Shown here in pieces: positions 21,011 to 32,347 of a stretch of 64,000 nucleotides of DNA. A program made the translations under genes and the position numbers. How positions within the stretch are numbered: the stretch's first letter is position 1; each line of letters opens with the position of its first letter. The stretch comes from Homarus americanus. Taxonomy: Eukaryota > Arthropoda > Malacostraca > Decapoda > Nephropidae. The notes beneath the pieces were generated by a model. That model was given only the letters and a program-made list of their open reading frames with translations. It searched no databases and was not told the origin of the DNA. The stretch is taken from the NCBI RefSeq assembly GCF_018991925.1, contig NW_024725489.1:5824226-5888225 (forward strand), written 5' to 3'.

Positions 21011-21429
21011 GTGTGACGATATGTCTATTGTTACATTTGCGTAGAGTATTCAAACACATTGTTTTGGTTCTGTACATGAGAACTGATTCATCTAGTAAGT
21101 GCCAAAAAGTGGATACAATCTTAATATGTCAGCTATCTTGCCATTAGAGATGAAGTGTTGTGCCATTTCACACAGTGTGCTTGGACCTGTCCCTAAAGGT
21201 TCTATCTTCACACATCGAGGACAGATGTTCAAGTGTGTGGCCATATATTGGCCACACACTTCTGATAGTCTTGTTCATCTGCTCGAGAACTGCAAAATAT
21301 ATTCCTAACATCAGTCTAGGATTACAACATCTTGTGATTTAGTGATCTTGTTACTTCCTCCCATGTTTCACTAGTACATCTCATCATGGTAAACAATGGA
21401 TCGACTTACAATGAGGCGTTTTAAAGCGT

Positions 21430-22023
21430 AGAAAGCATAGAAAATATTTAGTTGAAAGTAAAGAAAGGTTTGGTAGCGTGGCCGTGTTGGTTATTTACTC
21501 TGTCAATACACTTATCTTATCTTCGTCAACACACATCTATTACGTTTTTGGACGACTTCTCAACACCACTTCGTTACAACTCTTTATTATTACGAACATG
21601 ACATGGACACATTAATAACACTTCCTATCAGAGATTACTAGGACATTATATTTACTTACTAGGACATCATGCACTGACACTGATTCTCGGACACGAACAT
21701 GAAATGAATACACTTCCACGTAAGTAACTCATCCGACTCTGCAAAAACTCCTGACCTGGGAAAGCCCTAGCAGGTGGTCCTGGGTTGTCTCTGTGAGACT
21801 GCTCAGCTGGGCAGGAGGAAATCGAGGAGAAATCTTGCGTGACTCTCTCTCCGTAAGCAGAGACTGTCTGTCTCTCCCCGACTCTGTCTCTCCTAGCTCC
21901 CCTGAGGGCTAAGACATCCTATATATTTAGGACAGGCGTCAGGTTGGGCTGATCCAGAAGGTCTCCTTACATTGACCTCCTCGTTAATGTAAGGTCAGGT
22001 CTGGACTTTTCTGAAACTAAAGT

Positions 22024-22030
<7 letters not shown>
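21430..22030 (+). repeat. Dispersed repeat family D1, copy 2
   Basis: Matches 7561-7830 and both segments of the copy C insertion: 46391-46860 in direct orientation and 47160-47560 in reverse orientation. It contains GTAGCGTGGCCGTGTTGGTT, GTAAGTAACTCATCC and TTACATTGACCTCCTCG. In the contiguous copies (this one and 7561) the two segments are adjacent, so the copy C arrangement is rearranged. Confidence 0.7.

Positions 22031-22110
<80 letters not shown>
22030..22110. repeat. (TA)n microsatellite
   Basis: Uninterrupted TA run of about 80 bp. Confidence 0.97.
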
Positions 22111-22111
<1 letters not shown>

Positions 22112-22118
22112 TGACTAG

Positions 22119-22450
22119 GTGTCTCTTACACATATTTGTTGGGGCCTGTGACATGGGAGGGATGCTGGTTGTTTGTGGCTCCTTGGTGGCGTGAGGTGCC
22201 ATTTGACCTTGCTAATGTGAGGTCAGGTCTGGATATATCTGGAGATGTACTGTAGGTTTTTGTGTAGATTGGGGGGTCTAAGTTGGCTTCTTCTGAATGG
22301 GTGTCTCTTACATATTTGCCCCAGGGACCGTGTGACATGGAGATGCTGGTTGATTTGTAACCCCTTGAGCAGCTGCGAGGGTACCCTTGGCCCCCTAATG
22401 TCAGAGTCTGGACATTTTGAGGTAAGCTGCTGGTCTGACAACCCCATCAC
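22119..22450 (+). repeat. Two diverged ~183-bp tandem units related to D1
   Basis: Both units carry GTGTCTCTTACA.ATAT, TGACATGG.(G)GATGCTGGTTG, CTAATGT.AG and a TCTGGA.AT block. The segment resembles the downstream part of family D1. Confidence 0.65.
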
Positions 22451-22989
22451 TAGTGCCTGTTTGCACTTGTCTACTTGCGTCAAACTCATCAATAAGTTCT
22501 TTCCTAATTACAGTTTAAGGGTTCTTTGACTAGATCAGATTGATTAACAGTGTGCTCTTTGTTAGACCCTGAGTTTGAAATGTTCACTGTTTTGAGGCCA
22601 TGGAGAGATCCACAAGTTTGCGTCAGGTGTGTGTTGGTCGTGCGTCAGGTGTGTGAGTTGGTCGTGCGTCAGGTGTGTATATGTTGGTCGTGCGTCAGGT
22701 GTGTGTATATTGGTGTGCGTCAGGTGCATACATGTTGGTCATCGTCAGGTGTGTATATGTGTTGGCGCATCAGGTGTGTGTGTGTGTGTTGGTCGTGCGT
22801 GAGGAGTATGTGTTGATTTGTGCTTCAGCTGTGTGTGTGTGTGTGTGTGTTGGTCATGTGTCAGGTGTGTGTGTGTTGGTCGTGCATCAGGTGTGTGTTG
22901 TGTGTGTGTTTGGTGTGTGTGTGTGTGTTGGTCGTGCGTTAGGTGTAGTGTGTGTTGGTCTTGCGTCAGGTGTGTGTATGTATCTTATG

Positions 22990-23150
22990 TAGCGACCTGT
23001 GTAGAGCATGCTGCTCAACCGGACCGGTTCGATCCGGGCATGGTGAAACTATGGACCAAGTTTCTTTACGCCATTGCCTCTGTCTACCAGCAATTGGAGA
23101 CCTGTATATTAATCGATTTGCGGATCGTGTTCCGGGGTAATAGTTAAGAC
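22990..23150 (+). mobile_element. tRNA-derived SINE-like head (copy A, degraded)
   Basis: Equivalent to 49433-49600 in copy C. The B-box-like GGTTCGATCC is present, but several bases are missing compared with copy C, consistent with sequence errors near the contig end. Confidence 0.55.
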
Positions 23151-23195
23151 AGTGCAATTGGAGCTGTCCAGTCTTCTCGGACTATTCATCAAACA

Positions 23196-23395
23196 CTGGG
23201 TCATGCAGCTGGTTAAACACAAGTGTGGATGTTGTGTTGGCGACAGCTCCTACACACTTAAACACTGGGTCATGCAGCTCGTTAACTCAGGGTGTGGTTG
23301 TTGTGTTGGCGACCAGCTTCTACACACCTTAAACACTGGGTCATGCAGCTCGTTAACTCAGGGTGTAGTTGTTGTGTTGGCAACTTCTGCTATAA
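23196..23395 (+). repeat. 68-bp tandem repeat, three units (copy A)
   Basis: Units start CACTGGGTCATGCAGCT; copy C carries five at 49661-50000. Confidence 0.9.
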
Positions 23396-24056
23396 ACAAA
23401 TTCCATAAGGGCCCTGAACAAACCATCCTCGTTACGAGAATTCTTAATATATATATGTGTGTATGTGTATGTTTGTGTGTATGTATGTATGTATTGTTAG
23501 GTAAAAGCCCTGCTAGGATCATACTGCAACATCTCAGATTAACCCTGGCACTATTAAGAGGTTACGATGGTTACTCTTTGGGAAATAGCTGGGGTACATA
23601 TACTCAACTGATCCGCCCTTAGTCTCTTATACAAGTCTCTCCAGTAAATACCTTAAAGCCAGTGTCGTAATTCTAAACACGTCCTTATTAGTTTGACCTG
23701 GAAAGGCATAAGTTAGAGATAAAATACTAAGGATATTGAGTATGTTAGATATGGAATAGTTGTAAGTTTTGGCGTCCGTGGGAAGGGTGTTCTTGGGGCA
23801 GTAGAAACCCGCATGGAGGAGAGGCAGGCGGGTAATGTTAAATGGGAAACAGTCTTCGTTCAACCTTGACTTGCCTGGTTTGTATCACATGAATTTGGGT
23901 TATGTTTAGTTCTTTGGATTTTCCTGCTTCCGTTTCCCTTCATCTATTATTGAAAATAATAGGCAATTACTGTACTTCTATAAAGCTGGGGCGACCAGCC
24001 ACCTGAGGAATACCTTAAACAAGCCTCGCTCTCTCTCCTCAGGCCCCACCACCTCT

Positions 24057-24156
24057 NNNNNNNNNNNNNNNNNNNNNNNNNNNNNNNNNNNNNNNNNNNN
24101 NNNNNNNNNNNNNNNNNNNNNNNNNNNNNNNNNNNNNNNNNNNNNNNNNNNNNNNN
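24057..24156. other. Assembly gap of 100 N
   Basis: A fixed-size run of N, typical of a scaffold join of unknown true length. The 400 bp before it shows many small deletions relative to its duplicate at 50280-50745. Confidence 0.99.
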
Positions 24157-24469
24157 GTAGATTCACACATTCACATCACTAAGGCGATCTTCATGAACTT
24201 CGTGTAATCATTGTCCAGTTTCCGTTGCTCAATAAGAAGGCCCGAATGCCAACACTTTGTTACAGAGAGGGTAGTGTACATCAGGGTCCAGTGCTTGGTG
24301 TGGTGATGGTCAGTGGCTGGAAAGGTTAAGCGACTGTCAATTCATGGTCGTGTGTATAATTTCACAGACTATTACTACTACTGTACTATACTACTACTAC
24401 TACTGTTTTTGTTTCTTCTGTTTGTTTGTTTGTGGCTGCAGGTAATTTATTTGTTGTTTTTAGCTGCAG
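24157..24469 (+). other. Intronic sequence 5' of the first visible sulfotransferase exon
   Basis: No coding sequence was seen. Upstream exons of the gene, including the PAPS 5'-phosphosulfate loop, are not in this stretch. The end (TTTTTAGCTGCAG) is a plausible splice acceptor at 24469. Confidence 0.5.
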
Positions 24470-24589
24470 ATGATTTAGTGGCGTGACCCGTGATGTCGTC
24501 GTCTCGTACTACCACCACCATCGTATGTGGGCACCACACTGCTACAACGGAGATTTTTAAGTTCTTCAACTACTTCCTTAGTGATCAAG
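24470..24589 (+). CDS. Sulfotransferase exon: PAPS 3'-phosphate-binding region (frame disturbed)
   Basis: Cytosolic sulfotransferases move a sulfonate group from PAPS to a hydroxyl or amine acceptor. This exon encodes RDVVVSYYHHHRMW (RxxxDVxVSYY motif; its Arg and Ser bind the PAPS 3'-phosphate in the family), then APHCYNGDF and KFFNYFLSDQ. Between GDF and KFF there is one extra base giving TAA (24558-24560). The expected NP between VTR and DVVV is also missing, so the sequence is damaged or misassembled. The donor G|GTAAAG at 24589/24590 is phase 1 and matches the next exon (phase 1 + 2 bases), giving a DQVMWSPFW junction. Because the exon lies 300 bp from an assembly gap, sequencing error is as likely as a real mutation. 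Confidence 0.82.
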
Positions 24590-26879
24590 GTAAAGTGTGA
24601 TGTAGTATTGTTGTTGTTTATTTTCTTGTATCTAATGCCTCCACACAAAACAAACAGGTAAAAAATTACTGTCTCTAAAACGAATGGCTCTCTGTCGGCT
24701 GCAAATGGCATAACTTTAAAACTACCCAAAAGATATTCTGGGGTACATCAGGATTATCATCCACGAATATGCGAATTTTAATGTCATGTTGTAGATCTCA
24801 CTATTGTCACCATGTAAACAAGGTACACAAAATTTAATTGCAGATCGTTACTGTAGTAAATTTTCCTTTTATAAATATCTCCATTAGTTCACAGTTTTGA
24901 GGGCCCGCACCCTAGGACGGCTGTCACAAATGATGTGATATGTATATATGTAGCCATCTCTCTCCCTCTTTTCTCATGTTCGTTCTAAAACTTTTGGGCT
25001 TCCGCCCTGGGTTTTCTAATTACTCTCAGCATGCAGGCGAGTTAAGGTTTATCTTCATAACTCTATTTTATTTATGTCCTCAGTGCGGGTTCAGCCCTTC
25101 TAGGGCAAACTTTACGAGCTGCTAGTCTTAGTGATCCTTCCAGAGCCGCTGACCTTCCGTTCACTAGCAATCTAGAGTTATGTTGGGATGGACCTTGTAT
25201 CCTCAGTATGGGTTATATGAGAACCATTCGGGTGGAATTCTCAACCCAGTACATCTTGCTAGAGTAATGGTGAACGATGTTAGCAATGGAGGCTATGGTA
25301 ACAGCTCAGCACTGTAACCCTCGGTGACATAATGCTCACTCAGGCATTATCGCTCAAGCTAATTAATTGAAGCAATGATGTCTGTGCACCCTGATTGGCA
25401 ATAAATAGAGAACTTGATGATCCTCAAAATATAAATGCTCTAATGAAGTTAGTTTGATTAAGAAACAAGTTCATTGAGCTGAGAATAATTGAGATAAGAA
25501 GGAGAGGTGTATGATATAGTGAGTTAGTTGTTTATGATTGTCACACTGGTGACTTATATAACAATAAGAGATATTAATGAAATAACTTACTAAAATATCA
25601 GTTAAGAGTCACATTGATTATGCTTGGGAGACAATGTAATTGCCTTGTACTATTATGATGATACAATGTGACTCATAGTGTTACTCCTAATTTAGATGAG
25701 TCATGTGCAACTGTAGACTAAGGACAGTTGTCTGGACTGTTAGATGATGGAGGAGACTATGGAACTGTTCCTGGGGAACTAGTTTTGAGGAGGAGCTACA
25801 AGGTCTGGAGAGCTCAGCTCATTCATTACATACATGAAAATGTCCGTCATGGGTGAATTCAGTAGTAGTAGTTTCACCCAGGACCCAAGGGACCATACTA
25901 GTATGTAATATGAAGGATGTAGAGCCACACTTGGATTCAAGTTAGATCCTCATTTGGCTTGCATAATTCATAGCAGCTGGTTTCTGCAGAAACGGTTTTC
26001 ACCATTGAATTGTGCAGTTTGTTATGATCAAATTTTTAAAATTAATCAAGCTGCAGGAGAAAGAAAGAATTATTGCAGATCCAAATTAAAACTAGATGGA
26101 ATAAGGCCTTGAAGAGTAAATTTCTAAATGTAAAACACTGAAAGATCCCAAGTTGGTCTAATCCCTGATTAGACCAACCTGCTTCTGCTAAGAGAAGTAG
26201 GTTTGGATATTCTAGATAATGAGGAATAAGAAGATTACAAGAACCTTAATTAAGTCAGTCTGATTTTAGTGGATTCCATGATCAGGATGAGGAGGTTGGC
26301 TCTAATCATAGTGTTCAGTCACTAGAGCAGGGAGAACCTGTTGAGACTGACTTCATCCTGCCCCATTTTGGCAACCACTTCCACCTGCGTAAAAGTGTTG
26401 GTTACCATGAATGGAAACCGGCTGCTGTCGACTGCCACGCAGCTGATGGATACAACTGGTTCAGTGAGGAGAGGAGGAGGGTGTATAGTGTAGGGGGTGG
26501 GAGAGTTGCTAGGGATTGGTGTCCCAGCTGGTCTTTGTTACTATGGTGAAGCAGGGAGTGTATGCATATGGCGACTGTGTTAAACTTTCATTTGGCTTTT
26601 ATTTACTGATTTGGCAATACTGTACAGTATTTTTTTTTGTAACTTATTTATTGGTAATATTTTTATTTATTCCTCACATTTTCTGGTACTGTATATACTG
26701 TATTATTAAAAAAAAAAATTATGGCTACAAGAGGAAAATTCAGACAAAAGTTTTTTCCTAAATTCTCCCAGCTAAAATACCGTAAAATATAGTAGTGTAA
26801 TTTTAGCGTTTTTCATATCTTCATTTGGCGTTTTTATACATTTAGGGTGCTGACATTCTGGCCTCTGTGCTTGCTCACC
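24590..26879 (+). other. Intron, no recognised features
   Basis: AT-rich, without clear coding homology. A stretch at 26340-26465 stays open and reads like protein (a HFGNHFHLRKSVGYHEW segment), but I recognise no family and see no splice sites that would place it in the gene. Confidence 0.4.
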
Positions 26880-27660
26880 TGTTTTACCTTTGCCAAAACC
26901 CAAACTTTTCCCTTCTTCGTGGAAGCATGCCTCGGTTAAGCCCATCCCGAAGAAGGGCAATCAACTCCACGTCCAACTTATCCCTCTCTAAGATTTTCAA
27001 ACCATCGTAAACTCCATTATTCTCCGTCACCTTGAATGCCTTTCTCTTTGTCGGATCACCAGTATGGCTTTTGCCAGGCGAGATCTACTGATCTGCTCTC
27101 CTACTGCACCAATCTTTGATCATCCTCTTAAGATTATGGGGAACTGTTCGTCGTGGTCTTCGATATCTCTAAAGCATTTGACGGGTATAAGATCTGCTTT
27201 CTAAACTTCCTTCTTATGGTTTCTCTCCTCTACTTCTCTAATTTCTAGCTTCCTTGGAGAACCGATCCATGGCAGTTGTCGTTGAGGATCGATTCTCCTC
27301 TTTCTCTACCAATAGTGGTGTCCCACAGGGTTCTGATCTTTCACCTACTTTTCTTTTATCAATGATTTACTTCACACTGCAACTAATTCTATCCATTCTT
27401 ACGCTGATGATTCTACTTTTCACTCTTCTTCACATTTTCCCTTCCCCTAATTCTCAAACTACTAGATCTGTTTCTAGAGTTGATATCATATTCATCAATG
27501 CGTTGTGCAGCATATTAAATGGGGAGGTAGAAACTTGATAAATTCAATAGTAATAAATCACAGTATTTACCAATTACACTTTCCAAATTAGATGATCTCC
27601 TACCAATCACATTTCAGGATGCAATTATTTTGCCAAATTCTAAAAATATAAAGGAAAAGA
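26880..27660 (+). pseudogene. Jockey/CR1-type LINE reverse transcriptase fragment
   Basis: Frame-shifted RT segments in order: KPIPKKGN (start of RT), QYGFCQARST (the QxGF.. motif), VVFDISKAFD (catalytic), GVPQGSDLSPTFL, SYADDSTF (the [FY]ADD catalytic box) and NFNSNKSQYLPITLS. Many stops and frameshifts. The same LINE resumes at 28564 after a gypsy 3' fragment. Confidence 0.8.
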
Positions 27661-27724
27661 CGTGACCGGACGCTCGGCGGCTAACAAGCCGATCAGTGGC
27701 GAAGAGGATAAAAGTAAAAGTAAA
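27661..27724 (+). mobile_element. CR1-like LINE 3' tail
   Basis: GACGTGACCGGACGCTCGGC, GGCTAACAAGCCGATCAGTG, GCGAAGAGGATAAAAGTAAA: the same 3' terminus as at 37100-37170, ending in an AAAAGT-type microsatellite. Confidence 0.7.
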
Positions 27725-28368
27725 AAAAGAACAAGATTAAGTTTAGTTAAGCCAAGTCTGTTTGAAGTTGTAGAGAGGAAACAATCTCAAACAAAAATGC
27801 ATCATGATAAGAGTTCCAGGAAAGAGTTTCAAGGTAAATGATAGGGTGAGAGAATATGCCTAAAGGTTATGGTACTGTACATGCAAAGTGGATAACTGGT
27901 GTCATTGATAAGGTATGGATCTAAGTTTAGTGAAATGTGGTAACTCTTGAGGTATGTTCATGTGGATCACATCATTCAGGCACATGACGAGATGAATGTA
28001 GCACCAGGACATGATGATAACGACACAGTTTCAGATGATCATCATGATGATGATGTCAAAGATGATGTTTCCCAGCATCCACCACTGTGTCAACTGATTG
28101 TAGTGATGATGTGTCACTGATGCACAGAGTGCAAGTGAAACCCCAAAACTTGATGGAGGGAATAGTCCTAGAAGATCAAAAGAGTTAGGAGACCTGTAAT
28201 TAAATTAGACCTCTAATTATCGGAATTGTGAACAGGTCTTTCAAACTGTTTAGTTAGGAAGTTATATTTGTTGTGTTCTATTCTTTCTTCCTGCCATATG
28301 TAATTCTGTAAGTTTTGTTTATTTAGGAGTTGTAGCAGCCATGCTCTCTTTTGAAAGGGAGAAATAGT
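27725..28368 (+). pseudogene. Ty3/gypsy integrase C-terminal fragment
   Basis: Degenerate text with family features: QTKMHHDKSSRK, FKVNDRVRVREY (typical of the region after the integrase core), GYGTVHAKWITGVIDK and HIIQAHDEMNVAPGHDD. Frameshifts are frequent. It precedes a purine tract (GAAAGGGAGAAA, 28354-28365) and an LTR-like stretch. Confidence 0.7.
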
Positions 28369-28563
28369 GTTATATATATGTAAGTTTATATGCTGCCTTT
28401 ATTGATTATATATACATTATATATTATGTTACTTCTTACCAAAGTCAGAAAGTGTTTAGGCTTGTGTAAACACGAAATGTGTTAAGCACGTTGCAACCAA
28501 CAACAGAGAATAAACTCCCCAGCCAGACCGACCATGTCACTTGTCATTCTCCCACTAAATAAC
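28369..28563 (+). repeat. 3' LTR of the gypsy fragment (likely solo 3' end)
   Basis: Starts TGTTATATATATG right after the purine tract and ends near CTCCCACTAAATAACA, i.e. TG...CA. No partner LTR is visible in the window. Confidence 0.55.
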
Positions 28564-29400
28564 ACAAGATACTACACACTCCTGAGCAGTTGCTTCAAGT
28601 TTATAAGGGATTCATTCGTCCTAACTTGGAGTATTGCTCTCATATCTGGGGTGGCTCTTCTTCTGTCCAACTGTTAGATAGGGTGGAATCAAAGGCATTT
28701 CATCTTATTAACTCTCCTTCTTTAGTTGATAATATATCTTCCTTTCTTTTCCACAATGTTCCTTCACTCTCTCTCTCTCTCTCTTTCTTTTACAGGTACT
28801 TTAAAGGGCAATGTTTGCTGGATTTGGCATCCTGTGTACCACCGGCAAGGCCGAGGACTTGTAACGCCTGTCTTGCCCGCGGTGCCCACTGTTTCTCTGT
28901 GGATGTCAGTCACACTAGAATAACCCATTATAGTACATCTTTCTTTCCTCACACAGCCAAACCATGGAACGACCTGCCTACTTCTGTGTTTCCATACTCA
29001 TGCAATCTATCGGGTCCGACTAATTACCCAATGTAGCCAGAATGAAGTCAAATAATGGTCCTACATGAATAAATCGGACTGCCAATCACTTCGGCTAGTA
29101 TTTGGGTCAAGTCACAAAAATTGGGTAAACTTAATTTAATCGAGTATATCGAGTGCTTGTACTAACCTGACCTAACACAACTCAGATTCAATTAAGTTTA
29201 CCAATTTTGTGTGACTTTATGACACCAAATAATAATCGAGAAGTGGTTGGCAGTCCGATTTATTCATGTAGGACCATTATTTGACTTCATTGATAATGGG
29301 TAATTAGTCGGAACGCAATGTCTCACTTCAAAAAGTTGGTTTTCCGACATCTTTGTGGTGTAGATTAATATAATCTTTTTCTCTTCTATTTTTTAATTTT
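28564..29400 (+). pseudogene. LINE ORF2 C-terminal fragment interrupted by a foldback element
   Basis: LLQVYKGFIRPNLEYCSHIW, SVQLLDRVESKAF and AKPWNDLPTSVFPYSCN are classical Jockey-type ORF2 C-terminal text. The frame is broken by the element at 29012-29314 and resumes with NVSHFKKLVFRHLCGVD, followed by a TTTTTATTTTTTTGCCCCCT tail region. Confidence 0.8.
29012..29314. mobile_element. MULE-like foldback MITE with ~100-bp arms
   Basis: GGGTCCGACTAATTACCC at the left and GGGTAATTAGTCGGAAC at the right are inverted. Inversion continues inward over AATGAAGTCAAATAATGGTC and CGGACTGCCAATCACTTC. Flanks GCAATCTATC (29002-29011) and GCAATGTCTC (29315-29324) resemble a 9-10-bp target duplication with two changes. 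Long arms and a duplication of that size are typical of Mutator-like MITEs. Confidence 0.7.
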
Positions 29401-29618
29401 TTTACTTTTATTTTTTTGCCCCCTAGACCCCTGCTGGGTCGATTACCTGTGCCCGGCTGGACTATTCCCCGTAAATAAGAAATAAATAAATAAAAAAACA
29501 TTCACCGGAAGATACGGACAATTGGCTTTTTCGAACAGGTGGTCCCCTCTTTCAGTCAGGATCTTCGAGGGTTTACTGTATCTGAGTACAGTAATTGTCT
29601 TTAATGTTTGTTGTACAG
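29401..29618 (+). other. Intronic sequence and splice acceptor before the second exon
   Basis: No gene is evident. It ends TTTGTTGTACAG|TT, a good 3' splice site at 29618. Confidence 0.5.
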
Positions 29619-29753
29619 TTATGTGGTCACCGTTCTGGAGTCATGTTAGAGAAGCCTGGGAGCGGAAGGATCACCACAACCTCCTCATCATCACCTATGA
29701 GGAGCTCAAAGCTGACCTTTCTGCTGTCACCCTAAAGGTTGCCTCTTTCCTCG
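29619..29753 (+). CDS. Sulfotransferase exon: W..HV..W to YEELK..FLG
   Basis: Encodes MWSPFWSHVREAWERKDHHN and LLIITYEELKADLSAVTLKV then ASFLG. This is the SULT segment (SPfw.HV..aW..r...NlL.l.YEdlk.Dl...v..va.FLG) C-terminal to the 3'-phosphate site; the YEDMK-type motif borders the substrate and dimer side of the fold. The exon begins after a CAG at 29616-29618 in phase 2 and ends CTC G|GTAAGTT at 29753. The phase agrees with both neighbouring exons. Intact, no stops. Confidence 0.93.
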
Positions 29754-29884
29754 GTAAGTTGTGGAACCATTTTGAATTTGTTAGTGTTGGTCTAGCTGGG
29801 AAGGAAGCTTGTGTCTGGTTCTGGATCTTCCCCATGTAACAATTTAGTTCAATAATTGTGCTCCATTTTCATCTGTACCTTTAT

Positions 29885-31505
29885 TTTTATCTTTTTCGCC
29901 ACTGGTCGGCTTATTAGCCACTTGGGCTGTCTGTCACATTTATTTTACACACTGTTGGCAAGTACTGGGCATGCACTGCCTCCTGAATGTAACTAAACCT
30001 GCTCAGTGATGGTCAAGTCTTGTCTTGAAAGAACTCACACTCGGTGCCGTCACAAAACTCTCTGGCAGATTGTTCCAAGAGTTCACAACTCTCTCTCCGA
30101 AAAAGTATGCCCTCACAGTTTTCTAGACTTGTGGCTTCTTCAACCTTGAGCTGTGACCCATTGTGGGGTGGGCATCTGCTAACTCCAGGAATGGACACTT
30201 GACTGAGTAGTGCCCTCCGACATGTTTATACACCTCAATTAGGTCACCCCTTGCCCGTCTGTAGGCAGTTGCAGGCCCTCTATCTCTCTGGATAGCCGAA
30301 GAGGAGGCACCAGTCTAGTGGCCTTCCTTTGGACATTTTCAATCACCTGAGTCCCGAGCATATCTCGGGGACCAAACGGGGTGACAGTACTCCAGGCAGG
30401 GAAGATCCTCACTCTTGAAGATCATTATGATGGACAGTCTGAATGACCTACCTATAAGACCTACTAGTTTAGTTGCTTGATTCACTTTCTCAGAATAGCC
30501 CGAGAGCTTCAGTTCATTGTCTATTAATGTAGTTTCTTTAACCTGTTGGGTCATGTGAATGCCTCCTTACTGTTGGTCTGCCCAGGTGCATCTTCTTACA
30601 CTTCATGACATTGAATCTTAGCAGCCATTTCTTCAACCACTCTTGAAGCTGACAGAGATCTTTCAGTAGCTCTTCACAGTCTGTTTGGTTCTTAATTCCT
30701 TTGAATAACCTGGCATCATCGTAAACATTTGTATGGAGGATTGTACAGCATCAGGCATGTCATTTATGAAACAAACAAACAACAACAGGCCCAAGACTGC
30801 CCTGTGGTACCTCGCTTGTCACAGATACACATGACGATTTCATACCTTTAATCACCACACAATGCTTGTAATCATGCAGAAAGTCTCTGATCCACGCTGG
30901 GACACTTCCCCGAATTCTGTAACCTTCCAGTTTATTTCTCAGCCATTCATGGGGTACGCTGCCAAAAGCCTTGGCAAAATCTGTGTATATATTGTCGATA
31001 TTCCCACCCTGTTCCAGAATTTGTGATCCAAACATCCAATACCTTGAGCATGTTTTAGGCAGGAGCACCCTGTCATAAAACCATGTTGGCAATCTTTCCA
31101 AGGCTGTTTCATGGTAAATGTTCCATCATGGCATCTCTTATAATACTCACTCGTACTTTACGTACTATGCTGGTCAAGCTCACTGGTCTATAATTATTCA
31201 TAGAGTGATGATTGCCCTTCTTGAATATAGGACTCGCATAAGCCATTTTCCAATCACTGGGGACCTTTTGCTCATCCAGGCATTTACAGAACAAGTTCTT
31301 CAAGGGCTCAGCAAGCTTGTTGTACAACCGTCTTAGCACTCTGGGATGCACCATGTCAGGGCCGGGACTCTTATGGATCTTTAGCTTTGACAATTTGTTT
31401 GTTTTACCCTCTTATGAGAACACAATGTGGGTCAGTGCTGTGTCAAACCGTCTGTTCTCAAATGCAGGAAGATTTTCGCATCCTCTCTTTCGAACACCGA
31501 GGAAA
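29885..31505 (-). pseudogene. CR1-like LINE ORF2 (reverse transcriptase to 3' tail), degenerate, in intron
   Basis: On the minus strand: MSKLKIHKSPGPDMVHPRVL, ASPIFKKGNHHSMNNYRPVS, GGNIDNIYTDFAKAFGSVPH (catalytic Asp) and EVPQGS. After frameshifts come the C-terminal LEYCHPVWSPRYARD, SREFCDGTECEFFQ and the GGCTTATTAGCCACTTGGGC-type tail near 29905. It lies antisense to the sulfotransferase gene, between exons 29619 and 31809. Confidence 0.85.
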
Positions 31506-31808
31506 TTGTAGTTGTTAAATTGGGGTGGTCCGACTACTGGTCCATGAGACTATTGTGTGGCTCACAGACTCAACAGGATAAATACAGTATTAATAATATT
31601 TCACCAAATAAGGAGCACCAGCAGAAAATTGCCTTCATAAAGGGTTGCATGATAATCAACCCTCTGAGACTGTTGTTGTAGCTGAAGGTCGGAACAGTGT
31701 ATGAGAATATATATTTATATGCTATCATATTTAAGTACCTGTACTGTGATGTTCGCAAAATGTGTTAAAAAGTTGTTTCTGAAACAATTAACACATGATG
31801 ATTTTCAG

Positions 31809-31952
31809 AAAAGAAAGTGAGTCCCACAGATTTGACCAAACTAGTGAAACATCTGCACTTTGACTCCATGAAGAAAAATCCATCTGTCAACGCTGAGGTA
31901 CATGCCACAACTGGGTTTTGTGATGCTAGGGAAGGAGGTTTTATTAGGAAAG
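31809..31952 (+). CDS. Sulfotransferase exon: LVKHLHFDSMKKNPSVN to GFIRKG
   Basis: Encodes KVSPTDLTKLVKHLHFDSMK, KNPSVNAEVHATTG and GFIRKG. This is the SULT region L..hl.F..Mk.NpavN followed by the start of the C-terminal PAPS-binding FIRKGk.GdW motif. Acceptor TTTTCAG at 31808, donor AAA G|GTAAGA at 31952/31953, phase 1. The split of RKG-(K) across the intron matches exactly the next exon. Intact. Confidence 0.95.
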
Positions 31953-32252
31953 GTAAGAACAGTATGTTAAGTAATTCACCTGATACCTGAGTGGCTTTCA
32001 TATTGTCCCTGGTGCAATTATATACAAAAATTACCTCAACCTTAGTTAATGCCTAACACCTTTATATTCATTTATAATTCAGAGTTGCTGTAGTTCTATG
32101 GATTTGTTCAAGTGACTGTAATTACTGTACACTGTGTAAGCCACACACCTTCTACCCCACCCTCTTGAAACCTTTCCTGTGGCATCTGCTGTATAATGTA
32201 CTGAAAACTTGATGCATTTCTTAAAATTTTGAATATTGTCTATGATAAAATT

Positions 32253-32254
<2 letters not shown>

Positions 32255-32313
<59 letters not shown>

Positions 32314-32347
32314 TACACACACAACACACACACAACACACACACACA
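32255..32347. repeat. (CA)n microsatellite
   Basis: ACACAC run with a few ATAC interruptions, in the third visible intron. Confidence 0.97.

Larger units (their letters stand above)
20745..22615. mobile_element. Insertion specific to copy A, splitting the TG minisatellite
   Basis: Copy C has an uninterrupted array at the equivalent place. The insert contains a 28-bp tandem repeat (20902-21010), a D1 family copy (21430-22030), a TA run (22030-22110) and a diverged 183-bp tandem duplication (22119-22450). No coding homology was recognised. Confidence 0.7.
15690..24056 (+). repeat. Long duplicated segment, copy A (ends at the assembly gap)
   Basis: Collinear with 44106-50760 in the same orientation, starting at TTGTATGGGATACAACTAGG and ending at the N gap. 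Identity is about 95-97% where I compared long blocks (for example 18100-18480 against 47770-48150). Differences include copy-A insertions at about 18622-18968 and 20745-22615, absence of the element at 46365-47613, and different minisatellite copy numbers. It may be an allele, an overlapping contig end or a true segmental duplication. Confidence 0.93.

Noticed and set aside
26340..26470. Extra exon of the sulfotransferase gene
   Set aside because: The stretch is open, but its peptide does not fit the family, and the phases of the flanking exons already match each other.
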